In this document: piece after piece, positions 19,220 to 28,239 of the stretch
Layout of the letters: every line of letters begins with the position of its first letter
How positions within the stretch are numbered: the first letter of the stretch is position 1
Assembly (NCBI GenBank): GCA_029212785.1
Contig: JARGOG010000037.1
Location: 1 to 41,677, forward strand
Direction: 5' to 3'
Origin: Thalassobaculaceae bacterium
GTDB lineage: Bacteria; Pseudomonadota; Alphaproteobacteria; Thalassobaculales; Thalassobaculaceae
DNA: 41,677 nucleotides
Position numbers and translations under genes: made by a program
Notes under the pieces: generated by a model
What the model was told of the DNA's origin: nothing
What the model saw: the letters and a program-made list of their open reading frames with translations, nothing else
Database searches by the model: none

Positions 19220-20140
19220 ATGAGCGAGCGCATCAAAGGCGTGATGGCTGCCGGCCTGACCGCGTTCAACGACGATCTGACGATCGATGTCCAGGGAACC
19301 CTGGACCACAGCAAATGGCTGCTCGCCAATGGCTGCGACGGGGTCCTGCTGTTCGGCACGACCGGCGAGGCGAACTCGCTGTCGATGAAGGAGCGGCTGG
19401 ACTTCCTCGATGTGCTCGGCGGCTCCGGCCTGCCGATGGACAAGATGATGATCGGCACCGGGTGCTGCGCCCTGCCGGACACCATCGAGCTGACCAAGAA
19501 GACCCTGGAGATCGGCATCGAGTCGGCGCTGATGCTGCCGCCGTTCTACTACAAGAACCCGAGCGATGACGGCCTCTACGCGACGTTCGCCCGGGCGATC
19601 GAGGGGGTGAACGACAGCCGCCTGAAGGTTTATCTCTACCACTTCCCGCAGATGTCGGCGGTGCCGTTCAGCCATGACCTGATCGGCCGCTTCCTGAAGG
19701 ACTTCCCGGGCGTGTTCTGTGGCATCAAGGACAGCTCCGGCGATTTCGAGAACATGAAGGCGATGGCCGAGACCTTCGACGGTTTCGACGTCTTCGCCGG
19801 TACCGAGCGCTATCTGCTCGACACCCTGAAGGTCGGCGGTGTTGGCACCATCACCGCGACCGGCAACTGCACGTCGGCGATGTGCGGCGCGGTCTACGCC
19901 GCCTGGAAGGCCGGCGCGCCGGATGCCGAGGGTCTGCAGGAGCAGCTCACCGCCCAGCGCCTGGCGCTGCAGAACTATCCGGCGGCGGCCGGCCTCAAGG
20001 AACTGCTGGCCCGCGAGAGCGGCAAGTCGTCCTGGCGCAATGTCCGCCCGCCGTTCCTGCCGCTGGCCAAGGAAAAGGCCGACGCCCTGGCGACCGACAT
20101 GGCCAAGGTGAACTGGCAGCTGCCGGCGATGGCGGCGTAA
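19220..20140 (+). CDS. Dihydrodipicolinate synthase (DapA)-family aldolase or lyase
   Basis: 306 residues. The TIM-barrel class I aldolase motifs are GTTGE (46-50), the catalytic tyrosine Y140 in YLYHFP and the Schiff-base lysine K170 in GIKDSSGDFENM. The family condenses or splits pyruvate with an aldehyde (DapA, NanA, KDG aldolase, KdgD and others). The pyruvate-loop YHFP differs from the usual YNxP, so I would not call it the lysine-pathway enzyme. GGAGG ends 5 bases before the ATG at 19220, which decides the start over a longer frame from 19148. Its place after the LysR and TcuA-like genes suggests a carboxylate or sugar-acid catabolic role. Confidence 0.85.
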   Translation: MSERIKGVMAAGLTAFNDDLTIDVQGTLDHSKWLLANGCDGVLLFGTTGEANSLSMKERLDFLDVLGGSGLPMDKMMIGTGCCALPDTIELTKKTLEIGIESALMLPPFYYKNPSDDGLYATFARAIEGVNDSRLKVYLYHFPQMSAVPFSHDLIGRFLKDFPGVFCGIKDSSGDFENMKAMAETFDGFDVFAGTERYLLDTLKVGGVGTITATGNCTSAMCGAVYAAWKAGAPDAEGLQEQLTAQRLALQNYPAAAGLKELLARESGKSSWRNVRPPFLPLAKEKADALATDMAKVNWQLPAMAA

Positions 20141-20159
20141 GGAAAGACCTTCCGCGTCT

Positions 20160-20265
20160 CCCCGGCCCCGCACCGGGGCTCAGGACAACTGCCTGCTGGA
20201 GCGCTTGGCGATTTCGCTCAGGCGCTCCAGCACGCTCCCTTTCTTGGCCCCGGCGCAAGGCCGGG
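20160..20265. repeat. Cluster of three intergenic hairpins
   Basis: In the 145-base gap between the convergent DapA-like and EamA genes, three inverted repeats follow one another: CCCCGG/CCGGGG (20160-20165, 20173-20178), a perfect 9-bp CTGGAGCGC/GCGCTCCAG (20196-20204, 20222-20230), and CCCGG/CCGGG (20248-20252, 20261-20265). The middle one is followed by CCCTTTCTT and may terminate transcription. The set looks like intergenic palindromic repeat units. Confidence 0.55.
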
Positions 20266-20285
20266 AGGATCGGTGGGGGCGGGCC

Positions 20286-21185
20286 TCAGGCAGCCTTCGT
20301 CCGCGTCGTCCGGTTCACCAGATAGACCCCGGCGAACACGAAGACGACCGTCGCCCAGAGCCAGGGCGACGGCACTTCTGCGAAGATCACGAAGCCCCAG
20401 AACAATCCCGCCACGTTCACCACGTAGCTGACCTGGCTGAGATAGACCGGGCCGGACCGCGCGTTGATCTCGAAATACATGATGTAGGCGACGCAGGTGA
20501 TGAGGATCTGCCCGGTCATCGCCAGGTCATGCGCGTTCAGCCCGTCGGCGAAGAGCGGATGGAACGCGCCGGCTGCGAGCATCACCGGCAGGCTGCAGAC
20601 CGAGGCCGTGGCCATCATGCCGAAGGCCGCCGCCAGTGACGATGTCCCGGCGGGCCGCAGGCGGGCGGCAAGAACGCCGTTGCTGGCGTAGAGCACCGGC
20701 GTGAGCATGCCGAACAGGACCCACAGCGTCATGTCGGCGCTCGGCAGGCTGGAGTCCGGCAGCACCAGGAACAGGACGCCGATCAGGCCGAGGCTCAGCC
20801 CCGCCAGCGCCAGTGGCTCGAACCGCTGCACGCCGGTCGCCACCGCCAGCGCGAAGGTCATCATCGGCACCATCGTCACCAGGGTCGAGATGATCCCGGC
20901 CGGCAGATGCAGGGCGGTGGTCACGATGGTGATGCTGGGCAGCACGGTGCCGACAATGCCGGTCGCCGCATACAGCAGCAGGTGGCGGCGGGTCGTGGGC
21001 ACGGTGACCCCGGCGCGCCGGCATGCCACGAACAGGAACAGCGTCGCTCCGGTCGTCTGCATCCAGACATAGGCCAGCGGATGGATGCCGCCGAGCACCG
21101 CGGTCTTCGACAGCGAAAAGGACAGACCCCAGAGGTTGCCCAGGACGAGCATCAGGATCAGGGGGACGTGCCGTGCGGGGATCAC
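20286..21185 (-). CDS. EamA/DMT-superfamily transporter
   Basis: 299 residues with about ten hydrophobic helices in two EamA repeats, beginning LGNLWGLSFSLSKTAVLGG and HPLAYVWMQTTGATLFLF. This is the usual length and layout of the drug/metabolite transporter superfamily, which exports amino acids, metabolites or drugs. The substrate is unknown. It begins 37 bases after the SLC13 gene ends on the same strand, so the two are probably co-transcribed. Confidence 0.87.
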   Translation of the reverse strand: MIPARHVPLILMLVLGNLWGLSFSLSKTAVLGGIHPLAYVWMQTTGATLFLFVACRRAGVTVPTTRRHLLLYAATGIVGTVLPSITIVTTALHLPAGIISTLVTMVPMMTFALAVATGVQRFEPLALAGLSLGLIGVLFLVLPDSSLPSADMTLWVLFGMLTPVLYASNGVLAARLRPAGTSSLAAAFGMMATASVCSLPVMLAAGAFHPLFADGLNAHDLAMTGQILITCVAYIMYFEINARSGPVYLSQVSYVVNVAGLFWGFVIFAEVPSPWLWATVVFVFAGVYLVNRTTRTKAA

Positions 21186-21222
21186 CCGCTCACCGCCGCC
21201 GCAGTTCCACCGGTCGGTCGGG

Positions 21223-23010
21223 TCATGTGAACGGCCAAACCCAGGGAATGATCACGACGCCAAGGGCGACCAGCATGATCTCCAGCGGCAGGCCCATGCG
21301 CCAGTAGTCGCCGAACTTGTAGCCGCCCGGCCCCATGACCAGCAGGTTGTTCTGGTGGCCGATCGGCGTGAGGAAGGCACAGGACGCACCGACGGCGACG
21401 GCCATCAGCATCGGGTCCGGATTCACGCCGATCGCCGCCGCCAGCCCGACCGACACCGGCGCCATGACCACCGCCGTGGCGGCGTTGTTCATGATGTCGC
21501 TCAGCGTCATCGTCAGGATCAGCACGATCGCCAGGATGATATGCGGGTCGGCAGACCAGGCGGCGGCGGCGATGGCACCGGCGATGACGTTGGCGGCTCC
21601 GGTGGTCTCCAGTGCGCCGCCGACCGGAATCATGGCGGCCAGCAGGACGATCACCTGCCAATCGATCGCGTCGTAGACCTCGCGCATGCTCAGGCCCTTC
21701 ACGAACACCAGGGCGACGACGGCGGCGGTCAGCGCCACGGCGGCAGGCAGGATGTTGGTGACGGTCGCCACGATGGCGGCGGCGAACAGCAGGACCGGCA
21801 CCAGGGCGCGGCGCGGCTCCAGGGAGAGCTTGCGCTCGGCCAGCGGCAGGCAGCCGAGGGTGCGCACCGTCTCGGTGATCTGGTCGCGCGCACCCTGCAG
21901 CAGCAGCACGTCGCCGGCGCGGAACTGGACATCGCGCAGACGGGAACGGACCGGGGCGCCGGAGCGGGCGATGGCCAGCAGGTTGATGCCGTAGCGCGCC
22001 CGCAGAGTGACCAGCGCCGGCGTGCGGCCTTCGAGCCAGGATCGAGGCGTCACGACGGCCTCGACAATGGCCAGCGCGTCGGTGTCGATCGGGCTCTCGC
22101 CGTCCTCGCCGGGCAGATCCTTGGCGGCGACCATCTTGAAGCCCTTGGCCACCAGTTCCTCGATCGCCTCGGTATCGCCATGGACCAGCAGAACGTCGCC
22201 GACTTCCAGCTTGGCCACGTGCAGGCGGCGGATCACCCGATTGCGACCGCGCACGATGCCGTCGAACTGCGGCGGCGTCTCCATCTCCTCGGCGATCTCG
22301 TCGATGGTCTTGCCGACGATCTTCGCGGCTTCCGGCACTATCAGTTCGGTCAGGTAACCGTCGATATCGAACGGGGCGTCGCCCTCGGCGCGATTCTGGC
22401 CTGAAGACGGGATCAGCCGCCAGCCGACGAGCGTGAGGAACAGGATGCCGAGCACCGCCATCGGCACCCCGGTCCAGGCGAAGTCGAACAGCTCGAATCC
22501 GTGGCCGGTGATCCGGCGGTGATAGTCGGCGATCAGCACGTTCGGCGGGGTGCCGATCAGCGTGACCAGGCCGCCGAGAATGGTGGCGAAGGACAGCGGC
22601 ATCAGGACCAGCGAGGCCGAATAGCCGGTGCGCTTGGCCATCGACAGGGCCACGGGCATCAGCAGGGCCAGCGCACCGACATTGTTCATGAAGCCCGACA
22701 TCGCGCCGCCGAGCGTCGACAGAGCGACCAACTGGGTCAGCCGGGTCGCGGCGAAACGCTCGATCCAGGCGGCGATCAGGTCGACCACGCCGGACCGCGC
22801 CAGCGCGCTCGACAGGGCGAGTACCGCGGCGACCGTGATGACCGCCGGATGGCCGAACCCGGCAAAGGCGTCTTGCGGAGTGACCAGGCCGAGGAAGACC
22901 GCGGCCATCAGGGCGAGCATCGCGACCGCGTCCACCCGCCAGCGTCCCCAGATGAACAGGACGACGACGACGGCGAGAAGCGACAACGTACAGATCTGGT
23001 CGGTGGTCAT
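21223..23010 (-). CDS. SLC13-family permease with tandem RCK_C (TrkA-C) domains
   Basis: 595 residues. The N-terminal (about 1-190) and C-terminal (about 395-590) membrane halves are typical of the divalent anion:sodium symporter and CitT group, with NNVGALALLMPVA and SDIMNNAATAVVMAPV as the paired SNN/TNN-like motifs. Between them lie two cytoplasmic RCK_C domains (about 215-295 and 300-385; DVLLVHGD and DVLLLQGARDQ). Family members move sulfate, dicarboxylates or citrate, and the RCK_C domains are probably regulatory. The proximity to a TcuA-like enzyme hints at carboxylate transport, as inference only. Confidence 0.9.
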   Translation of the reverse strand: MTTDQICTLSLLAVVVVLFIWGRWRVDAVAMLALMAAVFLGLVTPQDAFAGFGHPAVITVAAVLALSSALARSGVVDLIAAWIERFAATRLTQLVALSTLGGAMSGFMNNVGALALLMPVALSMAKRTGYSASLVLMPLSFATILGGLVTLIGTPPNVLIADYHRRITGHGFELFDFAWTGVPMAVLGILFLTLVGWRLIPSSGQNRAEGDAPFDIDGYLTELIVPEAAKIVGKTIDEIAEEMETPPQFDGIVRGRNRVIRRLHVAKLEVGDVLLVHGDTEAIEELVAKGFKMVAAKDLPGEDGESPIDTDALAIVEAVVTPRSWLEGRTPALVTLRARYGINLLAIARSGAPVRSRLRDVQFRAGDVLLLQGARDQITETVRTLGCLPLAERKLSLEPRRALVPVLLFAAAIVATVTNILPAAVALTAAVVALVFVKGLSMREVYDAIDWQVIVLLAAMIPVGGALETTGAANVIAGAIAAAAWSADPHIILAIVLILTMTLSDIMNNAATAVVMAPVSVGLAAAIGVNPDPMLMAVAVGASCAFLTPIGHQNNLLVMGPGGYKFGDYWRMGLPLEIMLVALGVVIIPWVWPFT

Positions 23011-23136
23011 CGGCGGATCCGGTGGTATGCCCGCGGCGCGGGGCGGGAGCCTCGCCGGGGTTTCCGTTGAGGCATTAATCCTTTGTTTACGGGGGTCTGT
23101 TTAGCTTATTCGGGTGAACTACGGGAGTATCGATCC

Positions 23137-23304
23137 ATGCCCTTCGATGCGCAGCCCTTCGTGGATGCCGAGCTGAGCGGCTACATGGCGCCGAGCGAGG
23201 CCGCACTGATGACGCCGGTCGGCACGGTGTGCGAGCCGGTTCTTGCCACGATCATCGACAGGCTCGGCAAGCTCATCAACTCGATACCGGAGTCTCGACG
23301 CTGA
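23137..23304 (+). CDS. Small hypothetical protein, 55 residues
   Basis: ATG at 23137 is preceded by GGGAG with a 9-base spacing and by an AT-rich stretch (about 23070-23115) that could hold a promoter. The protein has no membrane segment. Its second half (VGTVCEPVLATIIDRLGKLINSIP) could form an amphipathic helix. The last 29 bases overlap the convergent PAS_5 gene. I do not recognise it, and it may not be a gene. Confidence 0.4.
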   Translation: MPFDAQPFVDAELSGYMAPSEAALMTPVGTVCEPVLATIIDRLGKLINSIPESRR

Positions 23305-23836
23305 TCCTGTTGGACACGAGATTCGCCCAGACCACGTCCCGGATCACCGCTCCTTCGACCAGCGGTTCCTCATCCAGCAGCATCCGGCCGAAATCGGCAA
23401 TTCCCAGAACATGATCCGCTTTCCAGCCGTTCTCCCCGAGCGGCATGGTCACCCGCTGCGCCGCGATGAAGGTGCCGCGTGGTGACGGGTGCTCGGTATT
23501 GGTGAAACAGCAGGCGGGCTCCCGGGCAACCCGCGTCCAGCGTTCCTGAATCACGCGGGCGCTGCTCGGCGGATACATGTCGCTGATGCTTCTGCCGCGC
23601 AGCGGACGATCGTAGGGGCGCTCCACGTCGGCGCCCGCGAGGCGGTAGACGAACTCGCCACCCGGAACGACCCGCAGCACGTACAGGCTGCTCAGCGCCC
23701 AGGGGATGTCGGTCGGGTCGATGTCGTCGAAGGACGGCATCAGCCGGGTGCCCCGCCGGGCGTTCCAATAGCTCACGAACCGCCGCAGAGTGTCCGGCGC
23801 TTCGGCGGGCAGGAACCGATCGGCAAAGGAGCTCAC
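23276..23836 (-). CDS. PAS_5-type PAS domain protein (copy 1)
   Basis: 186 residues, a single-domain protein. It opens with LRRFVSYWNARRGTRLMPSF, then DIDPTDIPWALSSLYVL, EFVYRLAGADVERPY and GRSISDMY, the order seen in the alphaproteobacterial PAS_5 family. These proteins carry a PAS fold with no output domain, and their role is largely unknown. The start is GTG (23834-23836) behind a G-run. An ATG a few bases upstream is out of frame and closed at once. It follows copy 2 by 22 bases on the same strand, so the two are likely one transcript. Confidence 0.8.
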   Translation of the reverse strand: MSSFADRFLPAEAPDTLRRFVSYWNARRGTRLMPSFDDIDPTDIPWALSSLYVLRVVPGGEFVYRLAGADVERPYDRPLRGRSISDMYPPSSARVIQERWTRVAREPACCFTNTEHPSPRGTFIAAQRVTMPLGENGWKADHVLGIADFGRMLLDEEPLVEGAVIRDVVWANLVSNRISVETPVSS

Positions 23837-23858
23837 GGCATCCCCCCGCGATCGGACG

Positions 23859-24416
23859 TCATCGGGAAAGGTCGGCCCATCGAATGTCCCTGGTGATCAT
23901 GCCGTCGCTGAACAGAGACCGGCTGTTCTGGATGTCTTCGAAAACGGTAAACCCGACAAGGTGGTCCGCCGTGATCCGGTCTTTCCCCAGCGGCAGAAGC
24001 ACCCGTCGTGCCCGCAGGGTCACGCCCTGCTTCGACGGGTGGCTGGTGAACGAGTAATAGCCCACCGGCTCGTCAATGACCCGACGCCAGCGTTCCAGGA
24101 TCTTGGACGAACTCTGTTCGGCGAATAGGTCGCTGATCCGCGCGCCTTTCAGTGACCTGTCATAGCGTTGCGCGATCGCCTCGCCGGCCAACCGGTAGAC
24201 GAAGTCGCCATCCGCCTTCGCTTCGACGATGTAGATCTGCGAAAGCGCCCAGGGAATCTCGACCGGGTCGATATCCGTGAAGGCCGGCATCCGGCCGTCG
24301 CCGCGTTTCGACATCCAGTACTGCACGAACTCGCGTATCCGCTGCGGCTCTTCGGCGCCGATAAGGCGGTCGACGGGCACAATGGGCTCCGCTGCCTCTG
24401 GCGGTTCAGCCGGCAT
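23859..24416 (-). CDS. PAS_5-type PAS domain protein (copy 2)
   Basis: 185 residues, a clear paralogue of the next gene downstream. It shares the blocks IREFVQYWMSKRGDGRMPAF, DIDPVEIPWALSQIYIV, DFVYRLAGEAIAQRYDRSLKG and a C-terminal RDIRWADL. The N-terminal 20 residues are proline- and glutamate-rich and differ from copy 1. No kinase, cyclase or DNA-binding part is present, so signalling would have to go through a partner. It lies upstream of copy 1, giving a tandem pair. Confidence 0.8.
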   Translation of the reverse strand: MPAEPPEAAEPIVPVDRLIGAEEPQRIREFVQYWMSKRGDGRMPAFTDIDPVEIPWALSQIYIVEAKADGDFVYRLAGEAIAQRYDRSLKGARISDLFAEQSSSKILERWRRVIDEPVGYYSFTSHPSKQGVTLRARRVLLPLGKDRITADHLVGFTVFEDIQNSRSLFSDGMITRDIRWADLSR

Positions 24417-24477
24417 CTACCATTCCGGGGTCAAGGTCGGGAGCCGCAAGGCGATCGGGGGGATCGGTTTCATGCTA

Positions 24478-25464
24478 TCAGAACATGGTCTCGATGACCC
24501 GGTCGGGCGGGGTGTGGCCGTCGACGAAGGTCTTCACGTTGACGATGACCTTGTCGCCCATGTCCTGGCGGCCCTCGATGGTGGCGCTGCCCATGTGGGG
24601 GAGCAGCACGACGTTGTCGAGATTGAGCAGGCCGCTCGCCACCTCCGGCTCGTGCTCGTAGACGTCGAGACCGGCACCGGCGATCCGGCGCTCCTTCAGG
24701 GCGTCGACCAGAGCTTCCTGATCGACCACCTCGCCGCGGGCGGTGTTGACCACATAGGCATGGGCCTGCATCAGGCCGAGGCGGCGGCGGTTCATCAGAT
24801 GATATGTGGCCGGCGTGTGCGGGCAGTTCAGCGACAGGATGTCCATGCGCGCGACCATCTGGTCGAGGTTGTCCCAATAGGTCGCTTCGAGCTCGGCTTC
24901 GATATCGCCATGCACCGGTTTCCGGTTGTGGTAATGCACCGACAGGCCGAAGCCCCGCGCGCGGCGGGCGACCGCCTGGCCGATCCGGCCCATGCCGACG
25001 ATGCCGAGGCGCTTGCCGTGGATCCGGTGGCCGAGCATTCGGGTCGGTGCCCAGCCGCTCCACTTGCCCGAGGTGATCAGCGCGTTGCCCTCCACCACCC
25101 GGCGCGGCACGGCGAGGATCAGCGCCATGACCATGTCGGCGGTATCCTCGGTCAGCACACCCGGCGTGTTGGTGACGGTGACGCCGCGGGCCTTGGCCGC
25201 GCGCAGGTCGATATGGTCGACGCCGGTGCCGAAGGAGGCGATCAGTTTCAGGCGTTCACCCGCCTGCTCGATCAGGCCGCCGTCGATCCGGTCGGTCACC
25301 GTCGGCACCAGCACGTCGCAATCCTGCATCGCGGTCGCCAGCTGGTCGCGGGTCATCGGCTCGTCCGACAGATTGAGGACGGTCGAGAACAATTCCATCA
25401 TCCGGGTCTCGACCGGATCGGGAAGCTTTCGCGTGACGACGACGCGCTTCTTCGACTGCGGCAT
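24478..25464 (-). CDS. D-isomer-specific 2-hydroxyacid dehydrogenase, glyoxylate/hydroxypyruvate reductase-like
   Basis: 328 residues. The NAD(P)-binding motif is GMGRIG (157-162), and the catalytic triad is R243 (NTARGEVVD), E272 (HEPEV) and H290 (LLPHMGSAT). The sequence GTGVDHIDLRAAKARGVTVTNTP is typical of the glyoxylate reductase (GyaR/GhrB) branch. Members reduce glyoxylate or hydroxypyruvate with NAD(P)H. HNRKP after the second strand may favour NADPH, as inference. It is divergent from the SH3-like gene at 25696. Confidence 0.9.
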   Translation of the reverse strand: MPQSKKRVVVTRKLPDPVETRMMELFSTVLNLSDEPMTRDQLATAMQDCDVLVPTVTDRIDGGLIEQAGERLKLIASFGTGVDHIDLRAAKARGVTVTNTPGVLTEDTADMVMALILAVPRRVVEGNALITSGKWSGWAPTRMLGHRIHGKRLGIVGMGRIGQAVARRARGFGLSVHYHNRKPVHGDIEAELEATYWDNLDQMVARMDILSLNCPHTPATYHLMNRRRLGLMQAHAYVVNTARGEVVDQEALVDALKERRIAGAGLDVYEHEPEVASGLLNLDNVVLLPHMGSATIEGRQDMGDKVIVNVKTFVDGHTPPDRVIETMF

Positions 25465-25695
25465 GTTCTCCTCCCGGCGATCGACCCGGCCGAAAACGGC
25501 ACCGGTCCACCTGCGTTCGGCCGTGGGTTAGCAGGCGTGCGACGCCCTGTCACCTGCGACGATGCACGGTCCACGGCGCCGACACCGATGGCGTCGATCC
25601 AAGAACGCATATTGTAGTGTGCGGCCTTAACGAGCGCCATGGATAGCGGTATAAGTTGAAACGACCGACACCCCTTCGCCACCTCCGGACTTCAA

Positions 25696-26217
25696 ATGCA
25701 CGTGCTTGTCCTGCTCCTTGCCGTCCTTCTGGCCGTGCCGGCCTCGGCCGGAGCGCAATCCGGTGGAGGGCGTTCGGCGATGATCTCCGTCGGCAGCGAG
25801 ACCGGATTGCCGATTCCGCGCTACGTGACCCTGCGGGCGCGGGAGGTCAACGTGCGCACGGGCCCGGGGGTGCGCTACCCGATCGACTGGGTGTTCCAGC
25901 GTCCGAACCTGCCGGTCGAGGTGGTGGCTGAGTTCGACACCTGGCGGAAGATCCGCGACTTCGAGGGAACCGAGGGCTGGGTGCACCAGTCCATGCTGTC
26001 CGGCCGGCGCACGGTGATCGTGGTCTCCGCGGTGCGCATGCTGCGACGCGAGGCGGCGGAAGGCGCACCGCCGATGGCGCGGCTCGAGCCGGGGGTGATC
26101 GCCTGGCTCGAGGCCTGTCGCGCGGAATGGTGCGAGGTCGAGGTCGCCGGCATCGACGGCTGGCTGCGCCGTGCCGATGTCTGGGGCGTGCGTGCCGACG
26201 AGGCGGTGGCGGAATAG
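25696..26217 (+). CDS. Secreted bacterial SH3-like domain protein
   Basis: 173 residues. The N-terminus (about 1-20, MHVLVLLLAVLLAVPASAGA) is a signal peptide with a probable AGA cleavage site. Two SH3-like units follow: VTLRAREVNVRTGPGVRYP...WVHQSML (about 43-100) and the weaker VIVVSAVRMLRRE...WLRRADVWG (about 106-165). Such proteins bind the cell wall or periplasmic partners. This gene beside a 2-hydroxyacid dehydrogenase is an arrangement I recall from other alphaproteobacteria. The substrate or partner is unknown. Confidence 0.82.
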   Translation: MHVLVLLLAVLLAVPASAGAQSGGGRSAMISVGSETGLPIPRYVTLRAREVNVRTGPGVRYPIDWVFQRPNLPVEVVAEFDTWRKIRDFEGTEGWVHQSMLSGRRTVIVVSAVRMLRREAAEGAPPMARLEPGVIAWLEACRAEWCEVEVAGIDGWLRRADVWGVRADEAVAE

Positions 26218-26275
26218 CGCCGACCCGGCGGCCTCCGCCCCGCGCAGCCCCGATGGCCTATGACGACGGACTGGG

Positions 26276-27277
26276 TCAGATCCCGTGATAGCGCTTGAAC
26301 CACGCGACGAAGCGCGGGATGCCGTCTTCGATGCCGGTCGTCGGGGCATAGCCGAGGGCGTGGGTGCTGGCGTCGATATCCGCGTAGGTCTCGAGCACGT
26401 CGCCCGGCTGCATCGGCTTCATGTCGAGCCGGGCCTCGCGCCCGCAGGCGGCCTCGATCACCCGGATGTAGTCGAGCAGAGCGACCGGCTGATTGTTTCC
26501 CAGATTGTAGACGGCGTTGGGAACCCCGTCCTCGGCAGCCGAAGGCGGATGGTCGAGGGCGGCCAGAACGCCGGCGACGATGTCGTCGACATAGGTGAAG
26601 TCGCGCCGCATCCGGCCATGGTTGAATACCTGGATCGGCTCGCCCCGCAGGATGCGCTCGGTGAAAAGCCAGGGCGACATGTCCGGCCGGCCCCAGGGGC
26701 CGTAGACGGTGAAGAACCGCAGGCCCGTCGACGGAATGCCGTACAGGCTCGAATAGCTGTAGGTCATCACTTCGTTGGCCTTCTTCGTCGCGCCGTAGAA
26801 CGACACCGGACGGTCGACCCGGTCCTCGGTCGAGAACGGGATGTCGCGGTTGGCGCCATAGACGCTGGACGAGGATGCGTAGACGAAGTGCCGGAGCCCG
26901 CCATGGCGCGCGCTCGGCTGCATGCGGCCCCGCGCCATCTCCATCATCACCAGATGGCCGACGAGGTTGGCGCTGGCGTAGTCGAACGGCTCCTGGATCG
27001 AGTACCGCACGCCGGCTTGGGCGCCGAGATGGACGATCCGGTCGATCTCGGGATGGCGCGCATCGAACTCCGCCATGGCGGCCCGGTCGGAGAAATCGAT
27101 CCGCTCGAAGCTGAAGCCGTTGCGGTCCCCGATCTCCGCCAGCCGTGCCTGCTTGAGGGCCGGATCGTAATAGGCGTTGAGATTGTCAATGCCGATGACC
27201 CGGTCGCCCCGATCGAGCAGGGCGCGCACGGTATGCATGCCGATGAAGCCGGCGGCGCCGGTGACGAGCACGGTCAT
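26276..27277 (-). CDS. NAD-dependent epimerase, UDP-glucuronate 4-epimerase-like
   Basis: 333 residues, an extended short-chain dehydrogenase. The NAD motif is GAAGFIG (7-13). The catalytic YxxxK is Y161-K165 in FYGATKKANE, with SSSSVYG (135-141) before it. RRDFTYVDDIV and the LGYAPTT C-terminus match the LpsL/CapI group that interconverts UDP-glucuronate and UDP-galacturonate for surface polysaccharide. The insert QPSARHGGLRH (120-130) is slightly longer than usual. AGGAG lies about 9 bases before the ATG. Confidence 0.88.
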   Translation of the reverse strand: MTVLVTGAAGFIGMHTVRALLDRGDRVIGIDNLNAYYDPALKQARLAEIGDRNGFSFERIDFSDRAAMAEFDARHPEIDRIVHLGAQAGVRYSIQEPFDYASANLVGHLVMMEMARGRMQPSARHGGLRHFVYASSSSVYGANRDIPFSTEDRVDRPVSFYGATKKANEVMTYSYSSLYGIPSTGLRFFTVYGPWGRPDMSPWLFTERILRGEPIQVFNHGRMRRDFTYVDDIVAGVLAALDHPPSAAEDGVPNAVYNLGNNQPVALLDYIRVIEAACGREARLDMKPMQPGDVLETYADIDASTHALGYAPTTGIEDGIPRFVAWFKRYHGI

Positions 27278-27454
27278 CTGTTTGGGCTCCTACGGAGGAC
27301 CTCGATTCGACAGCGAAGCCTGCTTAACGGTTCCACCGCGCGGCGTCGAGGCTGACTCGCCGAGTTTGGGAGAAATTTCAGGGGCTTCGTTCAACAAATT
27401 GTGAAATATTCTAAAAAAAACTCGAAATCCTAGAGCTATTTTGATACGGACTGT

Positions 27455-28045
27455 GTGGGGATTGGGGGGAATTTGGCCAGCGCCGAGGTATTGGACGAAT
27501 GGGATGGTCCGCTTGATCCGGTCCTGGAAAGGATCGGCAGTGCGGAACGTTGCTCCGCGCTTCTCACAATCTGGAAGGCGGCCGGTGCCGGGCGGGATAG
27601 CCCGCCCGCGAGATCCACGCTGGATCCCATCGTACTGGCGAAGGCGGGGCTGCTGCCCTTCATCTGGCTCCTGGAACGAGACGAGGCCGGGGAATATTTC
27701 TACCGTCTGGTTGGCGAGGGAATCCGCAAATACTTCACGTCGCCGATGCGCGGGCGGTATCTCCGCGACGTGTTCGACGACGACATGCTGCATCTGGTCA
27801 GCGGTCGGTGCACCCGGATTTTGACCAAGCGGCTCGTGATGTTCACCTCCGGCACCGTCTATCGCGACGGTGATCCGCTGTATTACGCCCGCCGCATCCT
27901 GTTGCCGCTCTGCGACGAGGAAGGGACGCCGAGATTCGTGATCGGAACCGTGGATCAAACCAATGTCGGCAATGATTTCAATCGGATCGGTAGCCCGCGA
28001 TTTACCAACGACTTCATCGCTTTTCTGAAGTTTGAAGACCTCTAG
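27455..28045 (+). CDS. PAS_5-type PAS domain protein (copy 3)
   Basis: About 196 residues. The core matches the tandem pair (EYFYRLVGEGIRKYFTSPMRGRYLRDVF, then YYARRILLPLCDEEGTPRFVIGTVD) but is more diverged. The start is uncertain: no in-frame ATG precedes the conserved part, so GTG at 27455 or TTG at 27473 must be used. The TTG has a G-rich stretch just before it but with too short a spacing. The upstream region (27370-27450) is AT-rich and includes an eight-A run, so a promoter is likely there. No output domain is present. Confidence 0.72.
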   Translation: MGIGGNLASAEVLDEWDGPLDPVLERIGSAERCSALLTIWKAAGAGRDSPPARSTLDPIVLAKAGLLPFIWLLERDEAGEYFYRLVGEGIRKYFTSPMRGRYLRDVFDDDMLHLVSGRCTRILTKRLVMFTSGTVYRDGDPLYYARRILLPLCDEEGTPRFVIGTVDQTNVGNDFNRIGSPRFTNDFIAFLKFEDL

Positions 28046-28239
28046 GCGCCAGCCGGGCCGGATTCCCGGAGCAAGCTCTGGCCCCGTTGCCAGGGCCGCG
28101 GTCCTCTGTCCTAATCAGGCGTCAAGATCCCGGTGCTGGCGACGGTGTGTTGTCGGTTAGGTCAGCACCCATTACCTTTGGGTCACAGGCTCGCATCCCA
28201 CATCAGGGAGAGACAACCAGACGAGCCGGGAGGCGACAG

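Noticed and set aside
21085-22404. 439-residue open frame on the plus strand
   Set aside because: It lies opposite the EamA and SLC13 genes and is rich in Gln, Asp, Arg and His as typical antisense frames here.
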